Assembly: GCF_000755165.1 (NCBI RefSeq) | Contig: NC_025874.1 | Coordinates: forward strand, 861,224 to 925,223 | Reading direction: 5' to 3' | Source of the DNA: Leishmania panamensis | Taxonomy: Eukaryota; Euglenozoa; Kinetoplastea; Trypanosomatida; Trypanosomatidae | DNA length: 64,000 bases | In this document: positions 10,287 to 19,667 of the stretch, piece after piece | How positions within the stretch are numbered: position 1 is the stretch's first letter | Layout: each line of letters starts with the position of its first letter | Made by a program: the position numbers and the translations under genes | The notes under the pieces: generated by a model | Told to the model about the DNA's origin: nothing | Databases searched by the model: none | What the model saw: the letters and a program-made list of their open reading frames with translations, nothing else

Positions 10287-12791
10287 ATGAGCACGGTATA
10301 CCACCTCATATTTGTGTACGGGACGCTGCAGCGGGGCGAGAACGACTACCCGTACTGGCTGGCTGACGAGGCCGAGGCCGTCTTCGTGGCCCGTGCACGC
10401 ACTGTCAGTCGTTACCCCTTCTTTGTGAGCCTCCCCCCCGACCACTCCGAGTGCTTGCCATGTGTCCTGAACTTCCCTGATTGTAACGTGTCGGGGTGCG
10501 CGCAGGTCGAGGGCGAAGTCTATTTAGTCTCAGCGAAGATGAAAGCGTGGCTTGATGTACTGAAGGACATCGCCGGTGGGACGCACGTGTCTGTGCCCAC
10601 GCCGGTGGAGCTGTGCGAGGCTCCAAGCGCGTCATTTCGGGCACGCGGCGGATCCACAGCGGCGTCCCTCACGTGGCCAGGGACGGTGGCAGGGGAAGCG
10701 GTGACAGTGACTGCTGCCTTGTACTTCAGCGCCAAGGGGTACCCGGAAGACTGGTCATCGCCGGCCCCCCGCAGCAGCTCCCGATTGATTTCCAAGTTCT
10801 CGGTTGCCAGCATGTTACGTCTCTATGGCGACCGCTTCAACGGGGGCGTGCCAGCGCATCTCAGGGAGACCCAGAATTCGGCCAAGGCAAAAGTCATGCA
10901 GGCGGAACTGAATGCGCTGCCTGAGGCATATTGGCCGCCCTCTACGATTGCCTACCGCGCTGCCACCGCCAAGGCCCGCGCGGCTCAGGCGGATGAGGAG
11001 CACACGAGTGATATGCCGCTCATTCCGTGCTACGGTGCCCCACTCTTCCCCAAACCGATGATTCTTTTCATCATCGACGGCATCGGCGACAATACGTACC
11101 GCGAGCTGGGCGGTCGCACACCTCTGGAGGTGGTGGCAGGCGTGCCGGTTCCGTCGCGGTGTGAGTATTCGCCTGCCAGAGAGTCTGCATTCGCACATTC
11201 GCTGAGTGTGACGGAGGAGATGCTCGTGGACAGTGCTGCTGCTGGTGCTGCGTTGTGCGAGACGGTCAACGAGCATGTTACCCCTGGAATCAATGTCGTG
11301 ACCCGGCACGGCGTTAGCGGTCTCATGGATCCCTACATGGCTGGGAAGAGCTGCGGCAGCGACACGGCTCACCTCAGCATATTCGGGTACCCTCCCACCA
11401 CGTACTACCGTGGCCGTGGCGCCTACGAGGCACTAGGGGCTGGGCTAGAACTGGAGGACGAGGACGTCGCCTTCAAGGGTAACTTCTCTACCTTCGCAGA
11501 CCGAACTGAGGAGCTGTGGGGCGACGAGGACCCCGCGCTGGAGGCGAAGGCCGTGTTGTCGACGTCCTCAGCACACCAGTATGTCACCCACCGCCGGTGT
11601 GACCGCGACTTCGCGGCCGAGGGCCCGGTGCTTTGCAACGACCTCAACGGCACAACGGTGGCCACTGACCTGCATGGCATTCCGTTCGAGTACCCCCACA
11701 CCATCAAGATGTTGTACGCTACGGAGCACCGCTGTGGAGTGGCGCTGAGCGGGGCGCGGCGAGTCGTGCGCGCGGACGGGTCGTCGGCAGTGCTCGGCAT
11801 GCTGTCAGACAAGATCACCGGCACAGATCCACTCATGGACGGGCAATTGCTGCTGCATTGCAAGCCAACGGTGGGAGAGGGCCACCCCGAGTACGCCGCT
11901 GCGGCCTACACGTGTCGGCTTGTGGAGGCTGCCTCAGCTGTCTTGACGCGCAGGCTCAAGGCACATCCGGTGAATGAGGCTAGGCGCCAGCACAACCGCG
12001 CCGTCGCCGCGAGGCTCGCGGATGAAGCGGGTACGAGTGGCTCAAACACCGTGGCGCGCAAGAACGTGGCAAACCTCGTCTTGTTCCGTGGGGCTGCCAA
12101 GAAGGGGTGGGTGCCGACGTTCGTGGTGCGCCACGGCCTTCATGGGCTGATCCTAGCACCGACCTGCATTATCAAAGGACTGGGCATCTGCTGTGGGCTG
12201 CGCGGTGAGGTGTGTCACGCATGCGACCCGACCGGGCAAGAGTCTCTCCGTGGTGCCACTGGTGACTACCACTCAGATCTCATGGTCAAGGTGAGGGCCG
12301 CATTGCACGCGCTGCGAATCGAGTGCCCGTCATCGCACGAGGCCGCGGTGACAGCTGCCCTGCAGTCGACGGCCACGACAGCACAGCAGGCAAGCCGCAT
12401 AATTGACCCACAGTACAACTTTGTGGTGATTCACGTCAAGGGTGTCGACAACGCTGGACATGACAGGAACCTCAAGCTCAAGCTGGAGATGCTTCGGCGG
12501 TCTGGGCTGGCGATGGAGGCGCTGTGGAGTGCGCTGCCTGCGGGAGCCACCATGGCCGTCACTGCGGATCACTCCACTCCGCTGGGACTTGGCGACCACT
12601 GCTGTGAGCCGGTGCCGGTATCGGTGGCTGTCAAGCGGGCGACCTCTGATGGCGCACTCTCCGCGTTCCCGATCGACGGCGTCGAGTACTACAGCGAGAT
12701 GATGGCCGCGTCAGGAGCGCTGGGTCGTTTCCGCGGTGGCGAGCTCATCCCTCTCATGAAGCGCGTGCACCACCACTATCACTACGTCTAA
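10287..12791 (+). CDS. GGACT-like domain fused to archaeal-type BPG-independent phosphoglycerate mutase
   Basis: The product is 834 aa with two domains. Residues about 5-190 resemble gamma-glutamylamine cyclotransferase / AIG2-like proteins: LIFVYGTLQRG at 8-18, VEGEVYLVSAKMKAWLD near 75-90, then a C-terminal YFSAKGYPEDW. In my alignment the family's catalytic Glu falls on Lys93. Residues about 255-834 match ApgM-type cofactor-independent phosphoglycerate mutase of the alkaline phosphatase superfamily: metal-binding D264 in LFIIDGIGD, the nucleophile block GSDTAHLSIFGY with S358, YRGRGAYEALGAGLEL, HVKGVDNAGHD (H716, D721, H725), and ADHSTPLGLGDH (D761, H762). ApgM interconverts 3- and 2-phosphoglycerate. 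Leishmania also has a bacterial-type iPGM for glycolysis, so this may be a second enzyme or have another phosphoryl substrate. The catalytic residues of the mutase half look intact. No targeting sequence is obvious. Confidence 0.88.
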   Translation: MSTVYHLIFVYGTLQRGENDYPYWLADEAEAVFVARARTVSRYPFFVSLPPDHSECLPCVLNFPDCNVSGCAQVEGEVYLVSAKMKAWLDVLKDIAGGTHVSVPTPVELCEAPSASFRARGGSTAASLTWPGTVAGEAVTVTAALYFSAKGYPEDWSSPAPRSSSRLISKFSVASMLRLYGDRFNGGVPAHLRETQNSAKAKVMQAELNALPEAYWPPSTIAYRAATAKARAAQADEEHTSDMPLIPCYGAPLFPKPMILFIIDGIGDNTYRELGGRTPLEVVAGVPVPSRCEYSPARESAFAHSLSVTEEMLVDSAAAGAALCETVNEHVTPGINVVTRHGVSGLMDPYMAGKSCGSDTAHLSIFGYPPTTYYRGRGAYEALGAGLELEDEDVAFKGNFSTFADRTEELWGDEDPALEAKAVLSTSSAHQYVTHRRCDRDFAAEGPVLCNDLNGTTVATDLHGIPFEYPHTIKMLYATEHRCGVALSGARRVVRADGSSAVLGMLSDKITGTDPLMDGQLLLHCKPTVGEGHPEYAAAAYTCRLVEAASAVLTRRLKAHPVNEARRQHNRAVAARLADEAGTSGSNTVARKNVANLVLFRGAAKKGWVPTFVVRHGLHGLILAPTCIIKGLGICCGLRGEVCHACDPTGQESLRGATGDYHSDLMVKVRAALHALRIECPSSHEAAVTAALQSTATTAQQASRIIDPQYNFVVIHVKGVDNAGHDRNLKLKLEMLRRSGLAMEALWSALPAGATMAVTADHSTPLGLGDHCCEPVPVSVAVKRATSDGALSAFPIDGVEYYSEMMAASGALGRFRGGELIPLMKRVHHHYHYV

Positions 12792-14576
12792 TGCACCACA
12801 GTGACATGGATGTGAAAGTGAGGAACGCTTTGAATGGCTGATCGGCACTCGAGAGCAGTATCCTTTCTTTTCTCTTCGTGTGTCTCTGTGCATGTGTGTG
12901 TAAGGGCGGCGCCTGTGTGTTGTACTCTCGTTATCTGCCACCTGGTGAGCGTCTCTACGGGGTCTGAGAGGTGCAATGCATGTGGCCAACGGCGGCTACT
13001 GTTGTGAGCGCTGCCCCCGCTGCATCGTCTCCACGACGCTCATTCTTTATGTGTGAAGCAGCGAACGCACGATCTACAAGGCACGTATGCGAAGGACACA
13101 CACACACACACAAAGCTAGTCGGTTACATTGGACGGTGCCACAACGTGTAACACGCTGTGTCTCACTGCCCTCTCCTTCTTCTCGCTCCTCCGCTCGCTG
13201 CGCTGTCGTCATTATGGCTGAAGGCGCGGCGCAGTGTGAACGTGGACTGCGGTCCCATCGAGGATGAGGTGGCCAAATTGGGAGAGGTGGGGGAGGGGAG
13301 GGCCGAATGAGGTCATCTTTCTCGCCTGTGCGTCTCTCGTTTTCTTTTTCCCCTTACGTTCTCCTCCCCATGCCCCCTCCAAGAAAAGATGATGACACTC
13401 GTTCTCTTTTACTCCACAGCGCTGCAGTGTGTCTCCCTCCCTCTCGGTTCCCCTCTCTGTTGTTCCACATCCGACGCCACAAACGCAACACCCGCACGCA
13501 TAAATGCCCTCTTGTGGTCGCCGACTTGCTTCATGCTTCTACTACTCATGCGCATATTCGCACTTTTCCCTTTGGCGCCTCATGTGTGCACATCATCGAC
13601 GACGACCATGAGCAGTCTGCCTTGTGCAAGTAGTTGTTGTCAAAGGCGACGCTTGCCGTTACTGTTTCTCGGGCTGCCAGCCTCCTCTCCTACCCCGCTT
13701 TCTCCCCTCCTCTTCTTGTGCTACCCTTCACTTCTTCTTAATTGTTTTGCTCTCTTTGTTCTGCTGCTGCGGACATCAGACGACCTAAGCACTCGCACCC
13801 GCGGTCCACGCCAGACATATCAGCCATACTGCTGAAACTCCCATAAAGAGGAGGCTTCTTGTGCCTATCTGCGTGCTCCAGCGATCGTTGTGCAGTATTG
13901 CTGCGGACTGTCCCCCCTTCTTCCGTGGACCGCTTTCCGTTTGCTCCTTCCTGCCACGTTACTTCGCTTTTTATTTGTACCTTCAAATTCTCTGTTGCCT
14001 CTCTTCCTTCGCTTCTCGGCTTGCTCTGCCCCCAACCTCTTTCTCGCCTACATCTTTGTCGGGTCATCGCAGTCGGCATCTTCGCTGGTTATTTGAGTAG
14101 ACTCTCGGAGTCTCTCTCTTGATTCTCGCGGACTTCTCTCCGCCTGCGGCATTGCCATCGGCGCATTCGCCCTTCCCTCCGGTCAAGCTTTTTTAAAGGT
14201 GGCGTCCCATACCGGCATTCCTCCTCGTCCGCACGACGTCCGCACTGCCAGTGCGGACACCCACGTGCCTCATCGAATTGCAAATGCAAGCGCGTTCGCC
14301 TGCCAACCATACAGAGCAGCTGCGCCGTCGCATGCGCCTGCGCAACTCACTCCTCCACAGTCGATTTCTACGTTGCAGGATGGCATATTGGCGGGACGGA
14401 TCACGAGTGCAGTGAGGAGAAAGAAAGCACTTGACACCGTCGCTGGGAACGGCACTCATGTCAAACCTCCGCAGCACCCTTCATCGTGCTCTCCTGGCAC
14501 AACCTCAAGGAGCGGCAACAATGATTTGGGTAACAGCAGTGGCAGCGAGGTGAAGCCACGCTTGGTGGCGAAGGCG
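12792..14576 (+). other. Intergenic / 5' leader region before the CABLES-like gene
   Basis: 12792-14070 is non-coding: CA repeats, pyrimidine tracts and chance open frames. The first AG after the strong tract at 13975-14065 is at 14071-14072. From 14097 (after a TGA at 14094) to 14576 the frame of the next gene is open but has no ATG. Its GTG at 14199 begins MASHTG when forced. This part could be a long 5' UTR or a non-AUG-started extension. Confidence 0.55.
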
Positions 14577-17297
14577 ATGAGTGTGCAGCGGGCGACAGCG
14601 TTCCTCAGCGCCATCAGTCCAACAGAGCTGCACCCCCACCCTCTGCGCGGTACCGCTCGATCCAGCGCCCAGAAGGACAGCGGCAGCAACTCCAACTCCC
14701 ATTCCGACAGCCTTGGCGGCAGTTTCAACAACATCGAGACCAAGGAGGAAGGAGCAGTTCTGGATGGAATGTCGCGTGCGCTGGGCCCTGGTACCGGGTC
14801 GAGCGGCGTTCTGCGCAATTTCACGATACACGTTCCCAACACTGGTGGTCTCGTCGCTCCGGCCAACATCCGCGTCGGAGGCCTTGCTAGTGCTGCCACA
14901 CAAAGTACGTCTGCTCCATCAGCTGCTAGCATAACAAGCGGCAACGATCCCGACGCCCCAGTCACTCTCGATGCCGTCTCCACCGCTCGTGCGCACTTCT
15001 CGCGCTCCATTTGTGGTGCGTCGGTTAGCAAGGCTGTTTCTCAGGTCACACCGCAGCAACTTCAACACCGACGCCGCCAGCCCTTTGCCGCCGACGCTTC
15101 TTTTCGAAACCGGCGGCAGGAGAGTTTTCTCAAGTCGCTAGGCAACAGCATGAAGCCCGTCAAGCGGCGTCGTCGTCACAACAGCAGCAGCAGCTCTTCT
15201 TCCTCCAGCAGCAGCCGTAGTGAGAGTCGGCGCAGCGCGACTTCGCTGGTGAACAGTGGTGTGACGGCGGTCTGCGGTCTTGGTGCGGGTGCTGGTGGCG
15301 TTAGGCAGGATGCGGGGACGTCTGCTGCCAACCCCGGCGTTACTGCCGCTGATAGAGACCTATCCGGCACTACGTTGAGCGGTGGCGCCACTGTGCCCGG
15401 CGGGGAGTCGAATCTACCGCCACCACAGGGGCATCGACGCCGCGTCAGCGGCAACAACGGGGGCAAGCCGCCGCTGCAGGTCCACGACCTCGTGAAGAGG
15501 GAGGGCCAGCGGGTGCGACTGCGGTGGATTTACAGCGACGTTCAGCAGCACCGCTCGTCCTCATCGTCGTCATCTTCATCCCCTTTGAGCCGTCGCTCTT
15601 CCAGCTCGCCGCAGGGACGCGGAAAGAGGAGCCCTAAGTACGTCCCAGGCGGCGGCGACGGGACCGCTGAAGTCAAAGGTTCACTGGCTGCATCTGGCGC
15701 AGGTCAGCCTCCTGACCCCCTCGAGGGGGAGTGGAGTGGAACACCTCAGCATCTGTCCAGCGTAAGTCACACTCTCATGCCATTGTTGTCGTTGTCCTCC
15801 TCGTCCTCCTCGCCATCTTCCGACGGTAATTCGCGTCGTTGCCGCACTCGAAGCAAGAGGCGGTGGCAACGGCAGTGTTGGGCGCAGTTGGCTGCCACGC
15901 CGCTGTCGCTGTGCACCATCTTGACGAAGTTCGAGCCTTGCGTGACATCGGTGTGGAAGGAGAACCAAGTGATACAGCCGTACCGGGGCGAGTCCAACGC
16001 GAGCAGCAGCAGGTCCAGCTCGTCCTCCAAAAAGCGCTCGTCCTCGTCTTCGTCGTCGTCGTCGTCGTCATCCTCCCCTTCGCACTCGTGGGACTGCAAC
16101 GAGCTCACGTGCGAGTATCAAGATTTTGTGGTGAACAGCCAGTACCTCGCTGGTAACTACGCTGACCGCCGGCATGTGGCTGAGATGACCAGCGTGGCCG
16201 GTAGCTCCAGGTCTTCGGATGCGGGCCTCAAAATTCACTCGCTGTACTTGTCCTTATCCTCAAAGGCGCACTCTGACAGTGGCACCCACAGCTGTCGTGG
16301 CTGCGGCAGCCGTACACAAAGCGACTCCTCCTCTTCTCACGGTAGCAGCTGCAGCTCTAGTCGGCGCAACCGCGGCAGCAGCCGTAGCAGTCGCAGCCAC
16401 AGCAGCCGGAGCAGCCGGAGCAGCTCACGCGGCTCCTTAAACGTGCGCCACCGCCGCCATCATCACAGCCGCGGCAAGGGCGGCATCATCAGTGGCGAGG
16501 GTGACATTCGAAGCTACCGTAAGGTTCTCGCGCGACAACAGTGCCGAAACAACCCTGCCTTCTTGAACGCATATTTCCTCGACACGGGCAACATCACCGG
16601 TGGCGAGCGCCGCCGAAAGATGATCTCTCTCCCCTCCTACCGTGTCTCGATGATCTCGTTCGTCGACAAGAAGATCTTGAAGAAGGACCTCAACCACAAC
16701 TTCTACATTCAGCACCCCGGGCTTGAGGTGCGCGACATCAAACTGACGCACCTCCGCAAAATCAAGCACGAGCTTCTTGTTTACGCGCTCGAGGACAACT
16801 CTTTGCTGGACTTGACCACCACAGCGTACGCGTACTGGTACTTTGAGCGGCTCGTGGTGCAGGGGATGGTGGGCAAGCACAACCGAAAGGAGATCATGGC
16901 GGCATGTGTGTTGCTCGCCATTAAGTTCCTGGAAACGGGCGACCTCATGAAGAAGATCGCCTACTTCAAGAACCGGTGGCGCCGTTTTCACAACGTGTCT
17001 GGCGTGCACGTTGGCAATGTCAATGCGATGCTCGGTGGCGGCGGCGCTAAGGGAGTCGAGGAGGATGACGAGGAGGTAGTGCACGTGGATTGGAAGAAGG
17101 TGGAGGAGCAGGAGTTCCCGGTGTATGTTGGACTCGACTTTACACTGCTGCCCGGCGGGGACGGGCAGGTGATCAAGACGCACATTGAGCGCCTCCTGCA
17201 GCTCATCAACGTGACCTCGCAGGAGTACTACAGCAAGAAGTTCGTGTCACCCGCGTATCTGAATCACTACAACTGCTACAGCAACCTCTACTACTAG
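14577..17297 (+). CDS. CABLES-like cyclin-domain protein with serine-rich and RS-like N-terminus
   Basis: From the first in-frame ATG (14577) the product is 906 aa. The first about 640 residues are low in complexity: several poly-Ser runs, Gly/Ala/Thr-rich stretches, and an RS-like segment near residues 594-620 (SSRSSRSHSSRSSRSSSRG). The C-terminal about 260 residues form a conserved domain. It opens SYRKVLARQQCRNNPAFLNA and contains LPSYRVSMISFVDKKILKKD, EDNSLLDLTTTAYAYWYFE, NRKEIMAACVLLAIKFLE and EQEFPVYVGLDFTLLPG. These line up in order with the cyclin box of animal CABLES1/2 (CDK5 and ABL1 enzyme substrate), including the AYxYFExL, NRKxxxAACVLLAxK and EFPVxVxLxF blocks. CABLES proteins link CDKs to tyrosine kinases; here only cyclin-like binding to a CDK-related kinase can be inferred. 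The frame is open upstream to 14097 without ATG, so the start is uncertain. Confidence 0.8.
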   Translation: MSVQRATAFLSAISPTELHPHPLRGTARSSAQKDSGSNSNSHSDSLGGSFNNIETKEEGAVLDGMSRALGPGTGSSGVLRNFTIHVPNTGGLVAPANIRVGGLASAATQSTSAPSAASITSGNDPDAPVTLDAVSTARAHFSRSICGASVSKAVSQVTPQQLQHRRRQPFAADASFRNRRQESFLKSLGNSMKPVKRRRRHNSSSSSSSSSSSRSESRRSATSLVNSGVTAVCGLGAGAGGVRQDAGTSAANPGVTAADRDLSGTTLSGGATVPGGESNLPPPQGHRRRVSGNNGGKPPLQVHDLVKREGQRVRLRWIYSDVQQHRSSSSSSSSSPLSRRSSSSPQGRGKRSPKYVPGGGDGTAEVKGSLAASGAGQPPDPLEGEWSGTPQHLSSVSHTLMPLLSLSSSSSSPSSDGNSRRCRTRSKRRWQRQCWAQLAATPLSLCTILTKFEPCVTSVWKENQVIQPYRGESNASSSRSSSSSKKRSSSSSSSSSSSSSPSHSWDCNELTCEYQDFVVNSQYLAGNYADRRHVAEMTSVAGSSRSSDAGLKIHSLYLSLSSKAHSDSGTHSCRGCGSRTQSDSSSSHGSSCSSSRRNRGSSRSSRSHSSRSSRSSSRGSLNVRHRRHHHSRGKGGIISGEGDIRSYRKVLARQQCRNNPAFLNAYFLDTGNITGGERRRKMISLPSYRVSMISFVDKKILKKDLNHNFYIQHPGLEVRDIKLTHLRKIKHELLVYALEDNSLLDLTTTAYAYWYFERLVVQGMVGKHNRKEIMAACVLLAIKFLETGDLMKKIAYFKNRWRRFHNVSGVHVGNVNAMLGGGGAKGVEEDDEEVVHVDWKKVEEQEFPVYVGLDFTLLPGGDGQVIKTHIERLLQLINVTSQEYYSKKFVSPAYLNHYNCYSNLYY

Positions 17298-18266
17298 TGT
17301 AAGCTTGACTTGTGTCTTGCAGGAGTGCCTCTGCATGCCCGCTGTTGTTTGTCAGGCAGCGACGATGCTGTGTTATGTATCTGTAGGCTTGTGCGTCATT
17401 GTCTCTCTCTTTTTGTGTCTATGTGTTTGGTTTGCTCTTCTCAAGCAAGATGGCATGGCGTCTGGCCATGCTTCGCGTGTACGATCTTGCATCCCCTCGC
17501 CTCTCCCCTCCTCCCTCAAACCCACGCGCACAGGAGCAGGGGTCGGTGAATCCATCATAGGCGATACCGGGCGAGATTAGAGAAGTGAAAGCTGGGGGCT
17601 ATTGTTGCGGCTGCGAGTGTCAACAAGGCCTGCGCTGCTTTTTACCTTCGCTCTGTCCGCCCTGCACTCTTCAGCAAACGAGTGGGTTGAGGGGGCAGTT
17701 AGGGCTGAGACAGTTCGCGGGGGTGGTTGCTCATAATGCAGGAGGGGCACGCTAGGAAGGCCAACTACAATCAATGACGTTGTGATTGCGCTTCTCTTTA
17801 CGCTCGTTTGTCGAGACGCATCACCGTCTCACGGGAGGGTGTGTTCGAAGGGGGGACCGGGGGGGAGATGAGGTATGTGTGTGTGTGTGTGTTGCACATC
17901 CCCCCTTTTCTCTATTCTGCGGCAATGCCGTTGGCGCCGCCTACGCTCTTCTGAGTCTCTGTGGGTTTGCCTTTGCGCCCTGCTTTATTTGATCACCGCT
18001 CTCTCTTTTTCCTTCCTCTGCGTTCCATCAACGTTGTCCTGCTTGCGCTGGGACCCTCTCGTCAATCTCTACCCTGTGTCGTCTCACTCTCCTCCCTCAC
18101 CCTGCGCTTGGTTCCCAGAGGTGACATGTGAAGAGCGAGGCTGTCGAAACGCCTGCTTCGAGTGCTGCCAGTCATCAAATTGCTATTACAGGCCGCCACG
18201 ACGCACACACCTACACCCACCCACAAAGACGAGCAGAGCATTTCACACCAACCGCGGTGCAAACTC
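17298..18266 (+). other. Intergenic region, CABLES-like gene to HD gene
   Basis: No gene is seen. The second half is pyrimidine-rich and ends in a first AG at 18117-18118, the likely spliced-leader acceptor. In the resulting 148-nt leader a minimal start-stop upstream ORF (ATGTGA) lies at 18126-18131. Confidence 0.6.
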
Positions 18267-19382
18267 ATGTCCGCAGCCCAGCCAACGAATGAGCAAATTC
18301 CACTGGTTAGGCGTGCGTGGGCGCGGTGTATAGCCCGTCTCCTTCCCTACTCGTACACTGGCACAGCGACACCGTCGTCACGCAGCCTTCGCGATGTGTC
18401 GGAGGAGCGCTTCCGGCACTTTATTTACGACCGCTACACGGAGCCACAACGGCACTACCATACCCTCGAGCACCTGGAGGAGATGCTTGGGCACCTTGTC
18501 GCTTACGAAGCAGAACACGGCTGGCACGGCGCGTACAGACCAGCAATGGTAGAGGAGCTAGCCTCGTCGTCGGCGCCGCCGCCAGAGACCCTGACGGGCA
18601 CTGACAAAGTAGCGTACGAGTGGACTGGCACGGTGTTGCTTCTGTCCGTTCTCTTTCACGACGTCGTCTACGATCCAACTCGTGGCGACAACGAGAGTGC
18701 AAGTGCGGTGGTCGCCGCGGAGTTCCTCGAGGTGATGCAGCGTGAGAGTGAGGCGATCATCAGCTCGTCAGTAGTACTCACTGCCGCTGCTGCTGCACCG
18801 ACTAGCGTGGCCGGCTCGTCTGCATTGTCTTTCGCGAGTAGTATCACAGGCGCTGCTGTGGACGATGTGAGCCAGCAGCACTCTCCTTCCTTCTCTCCTG
18901 CACTGCCGCTTCTCTGGGTCGACGCACAGGCGATTGAATTTGTGCGTGACTCCACAATGACGTACATACTGAAGACGAAGGAGCACCTCTTGGTTGAGCC
19001 GAAGCAGCCGCTGCACCTGCCAGCCTCTCCTGCAGAGGCCTCCACATGGGCAGAGACGGTGGTAGCGAGTGCTGTTGTGCAGCAGGGCCGTGACGACCCA
19101 CTGCATGTGTTTCTGGATCTGGACCTGGCCATCCTTGGACACCCGGACGCCGACACGTATCGTCACCGCTACGCAGAGAACATTCAGCGCGAGTACAGCC
19201 ACTACCCACGCGCCGACTTCTTGAAGGGACGTGCTGGCTTCCTGAACGACTTTGCGCAGCACCTGCAGTGGTACAAGACACCGTACTTCTTCTACCGACT
19301 TGAGGCTCAAGCGCGACACAACACCGCGCAGGAGTCGAAGGCGTTGAGCGTGGAGCTGGCAGAGGCGCAGTTGGCATCCTGA
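18267..19382 (+). CDS. Predicted HD-superfamily metal-dependent phosphohydrolase (COG4339 / 'NMDAR2C-like')
   Basis: The 371-aa product has the motif series of the COG4339 HD family. YTEPQRHYHTLEHLEEML has His63, His65 and His69. VLFHDVVYDPTRGDNES has the HD pair H131-D132 and a DNE. LDLDLAILG has D284 and D286, followed by YAENIQREYSHYP, FLKGRAGFLNDF and EAQARHN. Members bind metal and probably hydrolyse a phosphoester or nucleotide; the substrate is unknown. Some relatives carry the misleading database name 'N-methyl-D-aspartate receptor NMDAR2C subunit'. Family members are usually about 200 aa; here a Ser/Ala/Thr-rich insertion (about residues 155-225) separates the HD pair from the final Asp. 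An upstream extension of the frame to 18162 lacks an ATG, so I start at 18267, after the predicted acceptor at 18118. Confidence 0.82.
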   Translation: MSAAQPTNEQIPLVRRAWARCIARLLPYSYTGTATPSSRSLRDVSEERFRHFIYDRYTEPQRHYHTLEHLEEMLGHLVAYEAEHGWHGAYRPAMVEELASSSAPPPETLTGTDKVAYEWTGTVLLLSVLFHDVVYDPTRGDNESASAVVAAEFLEVMQRESEAIISSSVVLTAAAAAPTSVAGSSALSFASSITGAAVDDVSQQHSPSFSPALPLLWVDAQAIEFVRDSTMTYILKTKEHLLVEPKQPLHLPASPAEASTWAETVVASAVVQQGRDDPLHVFLDLDLAILGHPDADTYRHRYAENIQREYSHYPRADFLKGRAGFLNDFAQHLQWYKTPYFFYRLEAQARHNTAQESKALSVELAEAQLAS

Positions 19383-19629
19383 CGCTGTACCTATTTTGGT
19401 CCTCCGCGAGAGCATGGGAACAGAGGAAAGAGGGAGAGGAGAAGCCAAATTGAGGTGTGGCGCACGCACGCGCACCCCCTCCCCTCTTTTTTCGCTTTTT
19501 TTCTCTTGCCTCGCACTGTGCCGCTCTTCATTCACCCGAGTCATCTCTGCGCGCCAGTGCGCCTTGCGTTCTGTCACCAGCGGTACGAGTGCTTGACACA
19601 TTCGACACGCACAAAAAAGGTACCCTGCA

Positions 19630-19667
19630 TACGCAGCCCACAAGACTACTCGCTTGTGGGCTGCGTA
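19630..19667 (+). other. Perfect 15-bp stem-loop (8-nt loop)
   Basis: The arm at 19630-19644 (TACGCAGCCCACAAG) is the exact reverse complement of 19653-19667. The loop is ACTACTCG. It lies 250 bp after the HD gene stop, probably in its 3' UTR. Confidence 0.85.
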
